NCBI RefSeq assembly: GCF_031846515.1
Contig: NZ_JAVRHO010000007.1
Location: 1 to 64,000, forward strand
DNA: 64,000 nt
DNA from: Autumnicola lenta
Lineage (GTDB): Bacteria > Bacteroidota > Bacteroidia > Flavobacteriales > Flavobacteriaceae
Direction of reading: 5' to 3'
Part shown: in pieces, positions 56,119 through 64,000 of the stretch
Layout: the number at the start of each line of letters is the position of its first letter
How positions within the stretch are numbered: position 1 is the first letter of the stretch
Position numbers and translations under genes: made by a program
The notes under the pieces: model-generated
Told to the model about the DNA's origin: nothing
Databases searched by the model: none
What the model saw: only the letters and a program-made list of their open reading frames with translations

Positions 56119-57132
56119 TCACCGGCTTCTGAGAATTTCCCGGTATGCTTCAAGATAGTTTTCTATCATTCTCCCCGTACTAAAATTGCGTAGTGCATGC
56201 TTCCTGCAGTTTTCCGGAGAAATAAGATGCAGAGATTCTGCCGCTTTTATAGCTTCTTCCACGGTGTTTACCAAAAAGCCCGTTGTACCATTAAGAATAA
56301 GTTCGGGCATGCTGCCCCTGTTAAAGGCTATTACAGGGGTACCGCACATCATAGCTTCAACCACGCTAAGGCCGAATGGTTCATCAAAATATATTGGATG
56401 AAGAAGGGCTTTTGCCTTACCTAAAAGTTGTTTTCTTGATTCGGGATCTGCATTTCCCACATATTCCACCTTTCCGCTGTCAAGATGAGGACCTACCCGG
56501 GCATCAAAATATTCTTTATCCTGTATAAACCCTGCTATTTTTAATTTGCTTCCGCTTAACCGGGCAATTTCTATGGCTGTATGAGTACCTTTATCGGGAT
56601 GTATCCTTCCAAAGTAAAGCAGGTAATCCTCTTTTTCTTCACAATACGGAAAATCTTCAGGATTTATTCCATGATGTATTGTTCGCAGGTAATTCAAAGA
56701 TGGATGGCGATCAGCATCTGAAATGGATATGTAGTGGGTGTTAGCATTATATCTTTGATAAACCGGCAAAATCTTAGGGGAGGAGAAACCATGAATAGTG
56801 GTCAATATTGGAGTTTTAATTAAAGACGAATAGGTGAGGGGTAGAAAATCGAAATGATTATGAATAAGGTCAAATTCCCCAGCCTGCTCCATAAGGTTAC
56901 TAATATGGAGGCTTTCCCAAACTTTAGGATCAATTGCCGGGTCTTCGGCATAGCCGCGTTCGCACACCCACTTTAAGGTTCCGGAAGTTATGGAATCTCC
57001 GGTTGCGAAAAGGCTGACCTCGATTCCCGATTTTATTAGTCCTTCGCAAATCGTTGAAGCTACCTGCTCCCAAGGTCCGTAGTTTCTAGGAGGCGTTCTC
57101 CAGGCGATGGGGGAAAGTATGGCAATCTTCAT
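56119..57132 (-). CDS. GT4-family glycosyltransferase
   Basis: The 337-residue GT-B enzyme starts MKIAILSPIAWRTPPRNYGP and has YFGRIHPDKGTHTAIEIA and IYFDEPFGLSVVEAMMCGTP, the EPFG-x-x-x-x-EA donor-binding signature. It is separated from the upstream 782-aa GT by 3 bp, so they form one operon, and converges with the GH130 gene with 15 bp between stops. Mannosyl transfer is suggested by this company but not shown. Confidence 0.85.
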   Translation of the reverse strand: MKIAILSPIAWRTPPRNYGPWEQVASTICEGLIKSGIEVSLFATGDSITSGTLKWVCERGYAEDPAIDPKVWESLHISNLMEQAGEFDLIHNHFDFLPLTYSSLIKTPILTTIHGFSSPKILPVYQRYNANTHYISISDADRHPSLNYLRTIHHGINPEDFPYCEEKEDYLLYFGRIHPDKGTHTAIEIARLSGSKLKIAGFIQDKEYFDARVGPHLDSGKVEYVGNADPESRKQLLGKAKALLHPIYFDEPFGLSVVEAMMCGTPVIAFNRGSMPELILNGTTGFLVNTVEEAIKAAESLHLISPENCRKHALRNFSTGRMIENYLEAYREILRSR

Positions 57133-57135
57133 TGC

Positions 57136-59484
57136 TTAATCTTCTTTTTTAAGCAAGGCTTTTTCTGTTTTTGCGGTAGCTTCCGAAGAAACTGCGGGAA
57201 AAGAGAGCCGTGCCAGTAAATAACTTACGCTTGATTCTGCCCCCTGGTTAAGGTTTACATAAGTAGCTTCCAGGCCATCGTAGCATCCCCCGGTACACGG
57301 GTTGTAAATTATGCGGTGCAGGTGGTTGTTTCCCAAAAACCAGTTGAACGCGTGCTTTTTCTTCAAATCATATCCGTCATTCTGAAAAACTTTAGCGAAT
57401 TTTTCCATGGCAAGTATGGTATAGCTTACATCTATGGGTTGTTCTCCTCCAGTACTTACTTCTTTTACATCATCACCCTTATGCAACCAATTTTGATTTG
57501 AAATGACACAGATACGATCATTCTGAAAAATTTTTGATAGCAGGAAGTCAAAAGAAGTTTTAGCCACCTCTTTAAAAGTTTCGTTGCCTGTAGCAAGGGC
57601 AGCACATAACATTGCTTCTGAAAGGACAGAGTTGCCATAAGTTAAATAAGATTCATACCACCGCCACACCTCGTCAGTTTCATGACGGAACATTTGAAGC
57701 ATCCTGTCGGCAAATTTGTCTATAAGTGCAAGGTGAACAGCCGATCTTTTTTTCTGGTTATAATAATAAAGTCCTTTTATAATAAAAGCCATGGCCCTGG
57801 TAGAATGTATTTCTGAAATTCTTTGGGCTGTTTCCTCGATAATCCTTTCGGCTTCTTTTGCTTCTTGCTGAAGTTCTTCAGGAAGTAAATCTGCCATGTG
57901 ATAAAAATATCCCAATGCCCATATGGCCCGCCCTGTAGAATCTTCCAGATTAACAGTGGAATTTTGTTCAGTAAAATTTTTATCGGCATCTACATAGTTT
58001 AGAAAAGAAGCATCAGGTTGATAGCAGTATTTTATAAAGTTGAAGTAAATTTTGATGTACTTTAAAGCATCTTTTTTGCCCGAACTTTCATAATACCTGC
58101 ACATGGCGATCAATGCACGGGCATTATCATCGAGGGTGTATCCCGAAGAAATATCGGGCAGGTAAATTACCGCAAATTGTATGATCCCAAAATCTGTAGT
58201 CAGATTTTTGATATGATCAAGGTTAACTTCAGGTTTTTTAAATTTTAATTCCAGTTGATTGCTGACTGCTTTGTTAAATAAAATGCCATGTGCAATAGCA
58301 GCATTTTGCCATGCGGTATGAGCAGTGGCGTGTAAAGCATTAAAAGAAAGGTTTTTTCTCAGGTTATTGTCCCTTAAAAGCTTTCTCACTGCCTGTCCTA
58401 ACTGAGTGGGACTTCTAAAATCGACTATAATGCCCTTATCGTTGCCCAATACTTCTATGGCATGAGGAATAGGAGTAGAGATTATGGGGCAGCCACAACT
58501 AAGTGCATAAGAAAAAGTGCCGCTAACGGCCTGGTTGGGATCGCGGGAAGTGAACAGGTAAATATCCGAAAGTTGTAAGTATTCGAGTAGTACAGGAAGC
58601 TCTACAAAACGGTCAATAAATTTTACATGCTCATTTAGATGGAGTGTTTCCACTTTCTGCTTTAACATTTCCCGGTAAGTTTCTCCTTCCTGCTTTTGGA
58701 GAGAAGGATGAGTTTTGCCAATTATCAGGAAGAGTACATCCGGGAATTCCTGAATAATAGAAGGAAGGGCATCTAAAGTGGTTTCGATACTTTTTCCCGG
58801 GCCCAGCAAACCAAAAGTTGACAGGATCTGTCTTCCTTCAAAATGATATTTTTCTTTAAGGATGTCACGACCAGTATGCTTGACCAGGTGAGTGCCATGC
58901 GGGATTCTTTTAATATGATTTTTCGCTATGCCATATTCTTCCTGAAGAATTCGGGAAGAATTTTTTGTCATAACCGTTAAAAATTCAGCATTTTGGGCGA
59001 TTTGCTTTACATGTGCTTTTAAATCTTCCCCGGGATTGGGAAGTACGGTATGAAAACAAATAACAACCGGAATTTTTAAAGATTGAAGAAAAAGGAGGAA
59101 TTCTTTTTCGGTGTTCTTAAAGAAGCCGAATTCATGCTGAATAACGACGAGTTTAATTGTAGTGTCAGCTGCTATGCGGCTTAGAGCAAAATGATATGAA
59201 TCCATATCATCGGTATCAAGAACTAATTTTACTTCTTCTCCATAATCATGCTTTTCAAATTTAGATTCAAGTGCGCAAATCTGTATTTTAAAAGAATTAC
59301 CAAAATGGTTTTTCAAAGCTTTAATGAGGTCTTGTGAATAAGTGGCTATTCCGCATTCCCTGGGAGGAAAAGAAGTAATCATTAAAATTTTCTGGAGTTC
59401 TTTTTTAGAAGCAATTGCCACTGTATCTTCATGACCGGACAAAGATTTTTGCCTGCTTCTGGTCTTATTTGCTGTCTTCATCAC
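57136..59484 (-). CDS. GT4 glycosyltransferase fused to a helical GH-like domain
   Basis: The 782-residue protein has a GT4 half (about 30-410; MITSFPPRECGIATYSQDLI, STFGLLGPGKSIETTLDAL, AVSGTFSYALSCGCPIIST). Residues about 430-770 form a helical domain similar to (alpha/alpha)6 barrels of glycoside hydrolases, with DDNARALIAM, WRWYESYLTYGNSVLSEAML and LNQGAESSVSYLLARLSFP. The acidic DDN may be a catalytic or binding residue. GT-plus-barrel fusions with a GH130 neighbour recur in Bacteroidota. A basic N-terminus without signal shows a cytoplasmic enzyme. Confidence 0.8.
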   Translation of the reverse strand: MMKTANKTRSRQKSLSGHEDTVAIASKKELQKILMITSFPPRECGIATYSQDLIKALKNHFGNSFKIQICALESKFEKHDYGEEVKLVLDTDDMDSYHFALSRIAADTTIKLVVIQHEFGFFKNTEKEFLLFLQSLKIPVVICFHTVLPNPGEDLKAHVKQIAQNAEFLTVMTKNSSRILQEEYGIAKNHIKRIPHGTHLVKHTGRDILKEKYHFEGRQILSTFGLLGPGKSIETTLDALPSIIQEFPDVLFLIIGKTHPSLQKQEGETYREMLKQKVETLHLNEHVKFIDRFVELPVLLEYLQLSDIYLFTSRDPNQAVSGTFSYALSCGCPIISTPIPHAIEVLGNDKGIIVDFRSPTQLGQAVRKLLRDNNLRKNLSFNALHATAHTAWQNAAIAHGILFNKAVSNQLELKFKKPEVNLDHIKNLTTDFGIIQFAVIYLPDISSGYTLDDNARALIAMCRYYESSGKKDALKYIKIYFNFIKYCYQPDASFLNYVDADKNFTEQNSTVNLEDSTGRAIWALGYFYHMADLLPEELQQEAKEAERIIEETAQRISEIHSTRAMAFIIKGLYYYNQKKRSAVHLALIDKFADRMLQMFRHETDEVWRWYESYLTYGNSVLSEAMLCAALATGNETFKEVAKTSFDFLLSKIFQNDRICVISNQNWLHKGDDVKEVSTGGEQPIDVSYTILAMEKFAKVFQNDGYDLKKKHAFNWFLGNNHLHRIIYNPCTGGCYDGLEATYVNLNQGAESSVSYLLARLSFPAVSSEATAKTEKALLKKED

Positions 59485-59762
59485 CCACCGCCTTTATTTA
59501 AGTTGAAACAGAAACCTGTCACACAGCTTTCTGTTTTAATTTTCAAGATACTCTTATTTAGCCTTATACAGAGGTGGTCCTTCTGGTAAAGTATTGTTAA
59601 ACCTTCTTTACGTTCTATGCTTCAATTTGTATTGTCAATTTACTAGTGATCAGTTGATTTTTTAAAAATGCTAATAATTATCTGATAGTAAAATACTTAT
59701 CGATGTTATTTGATTTTTTGATTTGAATTGATCTGTAGCTTTGCTCTCTTTTGAGGCAAGCT

Positions 59763-60996
59763 ATGAATACAGGTAAATATATTTTCGCTCAACTTTTACA
59801 TTTTATCAACCGCTATGAGTTTGAAAAGTGCGTTTCTAAATACGACGGTAACCACGGAACTAGGAAGTTCAATTGTTGGAATCAATTTATTCAATTATTC
59901 TTTGGTCAACTAACAGCCCGAAACTCCTTACGTGATATTTGTACTTGCCTGAAAGCCTACCAAAACAAACGGTACCACCTCGGAATCAGAAAGCGAGTAA
60001 ATCAATCAAGTATATCACGAGCCAATGAGCGCACATATCGCCCCATATAAAAACCGTGCTGCGGGCAAGCGCGATTTTCCGAAGGAAAATCAGGCGCAGC
60101 AAGCACGCACGAAGTTTCGATTTGGAACAGGTTTGAGCATTGTTTTTATATTTTGTTATAAGGCGTCTTTAATTTTTTGTTCGCCGCAAAGGAGCCTGAA
60201 AAGTGGCAATTTTCGACCTTAATTTCCTTGATCGGCACCGGCTAAAAGTCCGCTATTCACAAACTGGAACTTTCCAAACTTACCGAAAAAAAGCGCCACT
60301 TGCGGCTGAGTAATGTTTTATCACGTAGCTTTTTTTCTTCCCGAAGCCAAAACCAACTACCGATTTGCCAGAATTTGCCGATTGCGCTCTGCTTTGATAC
60401 CTTATAACTTATAGATAAAGCATATATAGATTTTGCAGCATTATAACATATGCATGAAATGGGCGCCTTTTTCGTTTCCAGAGCCAAGACTAAGATGGAT
60501 TATACTGTTATTGAACATAATTACAACATCGATCTTAGATTTGGATTGAAAAGCGATAAGACGATCCTTCTGGCTGGCTATAAATCAAGTAAACTTTATC
60601 TCAAACCGCTACGGCTGGTTGAATAATACGATGATCAAAATGATATCCTGCTTACTTTTCTTTCTGATAATCATAAAGTTTCAGCTCTGGAAATAGCCAA
60701 ACTTTACCGCAATAGATGGCAAATTGAGACTTTTTTTAAATGGATAAAACAAAACCTAACAATTAAAAATATGGGGACATTCAGAAAACGCGGTCAACAT
60801 TTACATTTGGATTGCCATATGCACCTACCTCATTGTAGCAAGTGTCAAGCATGAAATGAAAAGAAAGCTTTCAATCTATGAAATCGTGCAAATATTAGGT
60901 ATCTCAGTATTCGATCAAACTCCTTTGAACGAAATCTTAACCGAATATCAAACAAATCAAAATGACAAAGAACAACTGAACTTATTTGATAATTAA
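59763..60996 (+). pseudogene. IS4-family transposase, wrecked
   Basis: Residues from the ATG at 59763 (MNTGKYIFAQLLHFINRYEF, NCWNQFIQLFFGQLTARNSL) match the DUF4372/IS4 transposase N-terminus for about 93 codons. The homology is then lost and returns at about 60410 (DKAYIDFAAL...GAFFVSRAKTKMDY) with the YRNRWQIETFFKWIKQ segment that carries the family catalytic glutamate, and ends ...KEQLNLFDN. In-frame stops occur at 60444 and 60624, a frameshift lies near 60780, and the middle, including the first DDE aspartates, is missing. It cannot be active. Confidence 0.85.
60040..60410. mobile_element. Unrelated insert inside the IS4 remnant
   Basis: This stretch of about 370 bp has no transposase homology. 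It contains a G+C-rich hairpin region (60050-60115, core GATTTTCC-GAA-GGAAAATC at 60073-60091), 9-bp inverted ends GTTATAAGG at 60155-60163 and CCTTATAAC at 60400-60408 (right at the regained homology), and one dispersed CGAAAATTGCCA motif. It may be a small non-autonomous element or substituted sequence. Confidence 0.45.
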
Positions 60997-61094
60997 AATT
61001 AACGCATCAGTACTAATCCGTAATAATAAAACGCTCCTGGATCTATTACTGATCTTAAACCTCTTGGATTATAATTACCTGCTAACTTTTATAT

Positions 61095-63512
61095 TTAATT
61101 TATCCTGCGCCTCTCTTCCTCTGCTCCTGTTTCTCTGGTGCGGGATTTAAGATTCTTATTACCTAAAGATCGGGAATAGTTAAGGGTAAAGGTACGGGCA
61201 GAAAAATCAAACAAATTGCGGGTTCTTAGATTTTGTGCTGGTAAATTTGTACCACCGCGAAATTCAAAAGAATCAAAGATGTCATTTACAGCAAACCGAA
61301 GGATGCCCTCTGTTTCTCCAAACTCTTTTTGCAATCCAAAGTTTAATCGGTAAACCGGGTCGTAAATAGCAGTTCCGAAAAAACTTTTACTTGTATAAAA
61401 TCCCGAAAGTTCGGCAGTATATGTTTTACTAAAGTTCAGAGATTGGATTATATTGGCTGTAACATTGTTAAGACTTACTTCTACAGGTTCCTCATAGTAA
61501 AACCCCCTTACTTTCTGACTTACTAAGTTAAAATTATTCTGAAGGCGCCACCAGCTGATGATCTTTAGCGGAAAACCCAAAGTTACTCCCATAGTCTTTG
61601 TATAGTCAAGGTTGGCAGCTTCAAAAATAAGTCTGCCGGTCTCTTCATCTATACGTTCCTGAAAACTTGCTATTGTAAATTCTTCATCTGTATAATGAAA
61701 AGATAAAACGGCCGATTTATAACCCAGGTCAATTTTATAAGCATCTGAAATTGCGGGTTGCAGGGAAGCATTTCCGGAGATAAAGGTATTAGGATCAAGA
61801 AGAATTACGAAGGGGGCCAGATCATTGAAAGTAGGTCGGGTAATCCTTCTGGACCAGGAAATATTTATATTAAAATTTTCAGTAATTGTTCTGTTAAAAA
61901 AGATGCTTGGAAAAAAAAGCCCGTACTGCCTGTCCACTACCTTCCCCTGAGTATCCGTCACAAGTTGGGAATCTGTAAATTCATATCTTAAACCAGCTTT
62001 AAAAGAAGTTTTGTCATTTATAATAAAGTCCATAGCTCCATAAGCGGCATATATACTTTCATCCAGTTCACTAAAATTTGTAAGGCCCGGGTCCGGAATC
62101 CATACGCTGCTGCTAAGAGTTTCCACCTTCACATCATTTTCGAAATGGGTCTTTATACCCTTAATACCGGTTTCAATTTTTATTGCATTCCACATAAAGG
62201 AGTGGTCTAGTTTTGCTACGCGGATTTTTATAGGTGTAAATTTATCACTGCGGGTAAACTGAGTGTTGGAGAAATTCCTGTCCCCGTCAAAAAAAATGTT
62301 TTCATAACTGGTAGGATTATTATCCCGGTAGTACAAATAATCCAGGTCCAGGCTTAGAAAATGGTCTTCTGTAAAATTGTGTTTAATATTATAATTTACC
62401 CCAAAATGTTTCCAGTGGTTCACCTCCTCATTCAGTAGATCAACATAAAAAGAAGGATTTTTGTTCACGGTGGTGAGGCTGCTGTTCAATGCATCCATGC
62501 TCCACCGGTTGTCATAACCGTTTAGGGTAAATCCTGTCATAGTCTTTGAGGTGACCTGGTAATCCATTCCCAATCTTAAGTTGTGATTTCTTTGTAAAGG
62601 ATCTCTTTCCGAAAAAGTTTCGGTTGTAATCATATCACCATTTTGGATATATTCTCTGTAAAACTCCATGGATTGATTGGTGCCGTCAAGGGAAAACGAA
62701 TAGTTTCCAAAAAGATATATTTTCTCTGTACGATAATTAAGATTAATATTATTAGAGGTAATGTAGTCATTGCTATATCCTGCCGATAATGAAAAGGAAC
62801 CGTTAAAGCCTAGATCAGTTCGTTTTTTAAGCACAATATTTATAAACCCCGCATTTCCTTCTGCATCAAAATTTGCCGGAGGTGTGGTGATTAATTCTAT
62901 AGATGAAATATTTTCTGCCCGCATTCCTTCAAGCATTTGAATTAAGGCAGATACAGGAACATAATTGTTTTTTCCATTGATCATGACTACCACTCCTTCC
63001 TTACCTAAAATGGAAATGAGTTTACTCTGCCGGTTCACCAGCACCCCGGGAGAGCGTTCCAGAATTTCCAGGGCAGATCCTCCGGCAGAAACAATGCTGC
63101 TTTCCACGTTTATAACCAAGCGGTCAATTTTTTGCTGATACAATGGTTTGGCAACAGAAATATTTACCTCCTCAAGATTTTCTCCTTCAGAAAGAATTAA
63201 GGGATTTGCTGAATAATCTGAAATAAGATCAAAAGGCGGGGAATATATTGAACTATAACCTATCATAGTTCCCATGATTAAATATTTGCCCGGTACTATG
63301 CTTTTTAAAGTATAATAACCATCATCAGATGCAACAGTACCAAGAACAAGCGTGGAGTCCGCCGGGTTTAATAAAAGTACATTAGCGAAAGGTATCGAAA
63401 CTCCCCTAGAATCATTCACTAAGCCTGTTACTTTAAATTTTGACTGAGCAGAAATTTGTAAATATCCACAGAAAAAGGCAATAATAAAAATTTTTAAAAC
63501 ACTCATAATCAT
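61095..63512 (-). CDS. Outer-membrane beta-barrel (TonB-receptor-like) protein
   Basis: The 805-residue protein has a signal peptide (to about residue 23), a carboxypeptidase-regulatory-like domain (26-110; VTGLVNDSRGVSIPFANVLL, GTMIGYSSI), a plug domain (about 115-235; LEILERSPGVLV, LITTPPANFDAEGNAGFI) and a beta-barrel of the OMP_b-brl_3 type to the C-terminus. No TonB box is obvious. The relatives are often peptide- or glycan-related receptors controlled by local regulators. ATGs at 63512 and 63506 are both possible. Its upstream region carries unusual repeats. Confidence 0.9.
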   Translation of the reverse strand: MIMSVLKIFIIAFFCGYLQISAQSKFKVTGLVNDSRGVSIPFANVLLLNPADSTLVLGTVASDDGYYTLKSIVPGKYLIMGTMIGYSSIYSPPFDLISDYSANPLILSEGENLEEVNISVAKPLYQQKIDRLVINVESSIVSAGGSALEILERSPGVLVNRQSKLISILGKEGVVVMINGKNNYVPVSALIQMLEGMRAENISSIELITTPPANFDAEGNAGFINIVLKKRTDLGFNGSFSLSAGYSNDYITSNNINLNYRTEKIYLFGNYSFSLDGTNQSMEFYREYIQNGDMITTETFSERDPLQRNHNLRLGMDYQVTSKTMTGFTLNGYDNRWSMDALNSSLTTVNKNPSFYVDLLNEEVNHWKHFGVNYNIKHNFTEDHFLSLDLDYLYYRDNNPTSYENIFFDGDRNFSNTQFTRSDKFTPIKIRVAKLDHSFMWNAIKIETGIKGIKTHFENDVKVETLSSSVWIPDPGLTNFSELDESIYAAYGAMDFIINDKTSFKAGLRYEFTDSQLVTDTQGKVVDRQYGLFFPSIFFNRTITENFNINISWSRRITRPTFNDLAPFVILLDPNTFISGNASLQPAISDAYKIDLGYKSAVLSFHYTDEEFTIASFQERIDEETGRLIFEAANLDYTKTMGVTLGFPLKIISWWRLQNNFNLVSQKVRGFYYEEPVEVSLNNVTANIIQSLNFSKTYTAELSGFYTSKSFFGTAIYDPVYRLNFGLQKEFGETEGILRFAVNDIFDSFEFRGGTNLPAQNLRTRNLFDFSARTFTLNYSRSLGNKNLKSRTRETGAEEERRRIN

Positions 63513-63917
63513 ATTTATAAATGAATAAATTTTAATTTTTTAATTGCTTCTGGAAAAAATTGAAATACTTAGCAGCACTTTTAAATAAGCGATTATTAGA
63601 GGAAAAGCCAAGCGATCAGGGACGATCCCCCTGATTTGTTGTCCGAAGGTGACGGTTTATTGTCCGAAGGAAAATTTAGAAGTTGTTGTAGGTAAGATGG
63701 GACCGAGAAAACTCGCTGAAGTTATACCTGCTTATAAAGTTTGGAATTCAACTTAAGCAGGTTTAATTCATTATACCACTTTTGCAGGTTTTAAAATTAG
63801 GCCAGGTTCTGCCACTAATTTTTCAAATTTTCCGGGTTAAAACTGTTGCATCTTTTCCAGATTCAGCTCCAACTTTTTCGTATAACTTTCAATTTAGACT
63901 TTTTTAAATCTACCGGA
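63513..63917. other. Upstream region of the beta-barrel protein
   Basis: About 400 bp between the receptor gene and the oxidase C-terminus, both minus-strand. The structured operator region at 63615-63670 is its clear feature; the rest is AT-rich with no gene. Confidence 0.5.
63615..63670. promoter_or_regulatory. Inverted repeat plus two 21-bp-spaced direct repeats
   Basis: ATCAGGG (63615-63621) and CCCTGAT (63629-63635) form an inverted repeat. Immediately beside it TTGTCCGAAGG occurs at 63639-63649 and again at 63660-63670, exactly 21 bp or two helical turns apart. The block begins about 100 bp upstream of the receptor start. Confidence 0.55.
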
Positions 63918-64000
63918 TTATCCTTTGGGTTTTATATTCTGGTTGATATGAAAAAAGTTTTGCGGGTCGTATTTTGATTTTACCTGTTGCAGGCGCTTGT
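63918..64000 (-). CDS. C-terminus of an FAD-linked (BBE-type) oxidase, partial
   Basis: The minus strand from the window end reads KRLQQVKSKYDPQNFFHINQ then NIKPKG and a TAA at 63918-63920. K-x-K-Y-D-P-x-N-x-F-x-x-N-Q-N-I matches the conserved C-terminal end (BBE domain) of berberine-bridge-like FAD oxidases. The rest of the gene lies beyond the window. Confidence 0.75.
   Translation of the reverse strand, partial: KRLQQVKSKYDPQNFFHINQNIKPKG

Noticed and set aside
60155..60408. Integron attC site suggested by the inverted GTTATAAGG/CCTTATAAC ends
   Set aside because: The ends do not fit the RYYYAAC/GTTRRRY core rules and no integrase or cassette array is present.

Overview
The window looks like a chromosomal piece of a marine or soil member of the Bacteroidota, most likely Flavobacteriaceae. 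The evidence is the low GC content, type IX secretion (T9SS) C-terminal sorting domains on secreted proteins, an outer-membrane beta-barrel/TonB-type receptor, LytTR two-component genes, matches to the Bacteroidota promoter form TAnnTTTG, and a general lack of Shine-Dalgarno sequences. I recognise no rRNA, tRNA or CRISPR array.

Positions 1-14.7 kb are one long plus-strand exopolysaccharide/capsule operon with several 4-bp start/stop overlaps. It encodes a Wzx-type flippase, a Wzy/O-antigen-ligase-like polymerase, about eight glycosyltransferases (GT4, GT2 and a GT8-like protein), a sugar-nucleotide epimerase, a WcaF-like acetyltransferase, and a terminal HAD phosphatase plus a polytopic membrane protein that may be UbiA-like. 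It ends at a strong bidirectional terminator.

Positions 14.8-31.6 kb hold very large secreted proteins beside the polysaccharide operon: a 1020-aa LamG/propeller protein; a 2904-aa giant with a sugar-dehydrogenase-like propeller, Ca-binding linker, five malectin plus Ig-like repeats, Kelch propeller and T9SS signal; and a two-gene operon of a small T9SS protein and a 1218-aa fibre-like repeat protein whose repeats look recently homogenised. I infer that this island supplies proteins that bind, modify or organise the polysaccharide next door.

Positions 32-40 kb contain an aldose-sugar-dehydrogenase-like secreted enzyme, a DUF4126-like zinc-ribbon membrane protein, small or unknown proteins (one of 40 aa resembles a GYF-2/DUF4339 module) and a LytTR response regulator/LytS-type kinase pair. 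Positions 40-46 kb are a complete RND efflux operon (OMF, MFP, RND in transcription order). Positions 46.5-51 kb hold a 49-aa membrane protein, a short conserved-looking protein and an iron-related membrane operon (DUF4198-like, DUF3325-like, DUF3649-like, PepSY-TM) behind a promoter with a Fur-like palindrome. Positions 51.5-54.2 kb encode a soluble multi-PAS histidine kinase.

Positions 54.6-59.5 kb are a GH130-type glycosidase/phosphorylase gene convergent with two GT4 genes, one fused to a helical GH-like domain. A wrecked IS4-type transposase gene (59.8-61.0 kb), interrupted by about 370 bp of unrelated palindromic sequence, precedes a minus-strand outer-membrane beta-barrel receptor (61.1-63.5 kb). 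That receptor has an unusual promoter region containing an inverted repeat and two direct repeats exactly 21 bp apart. The last 83 bases are the C-terminus of an FAD-linked (BBE-type) oxidase on the minus strand.
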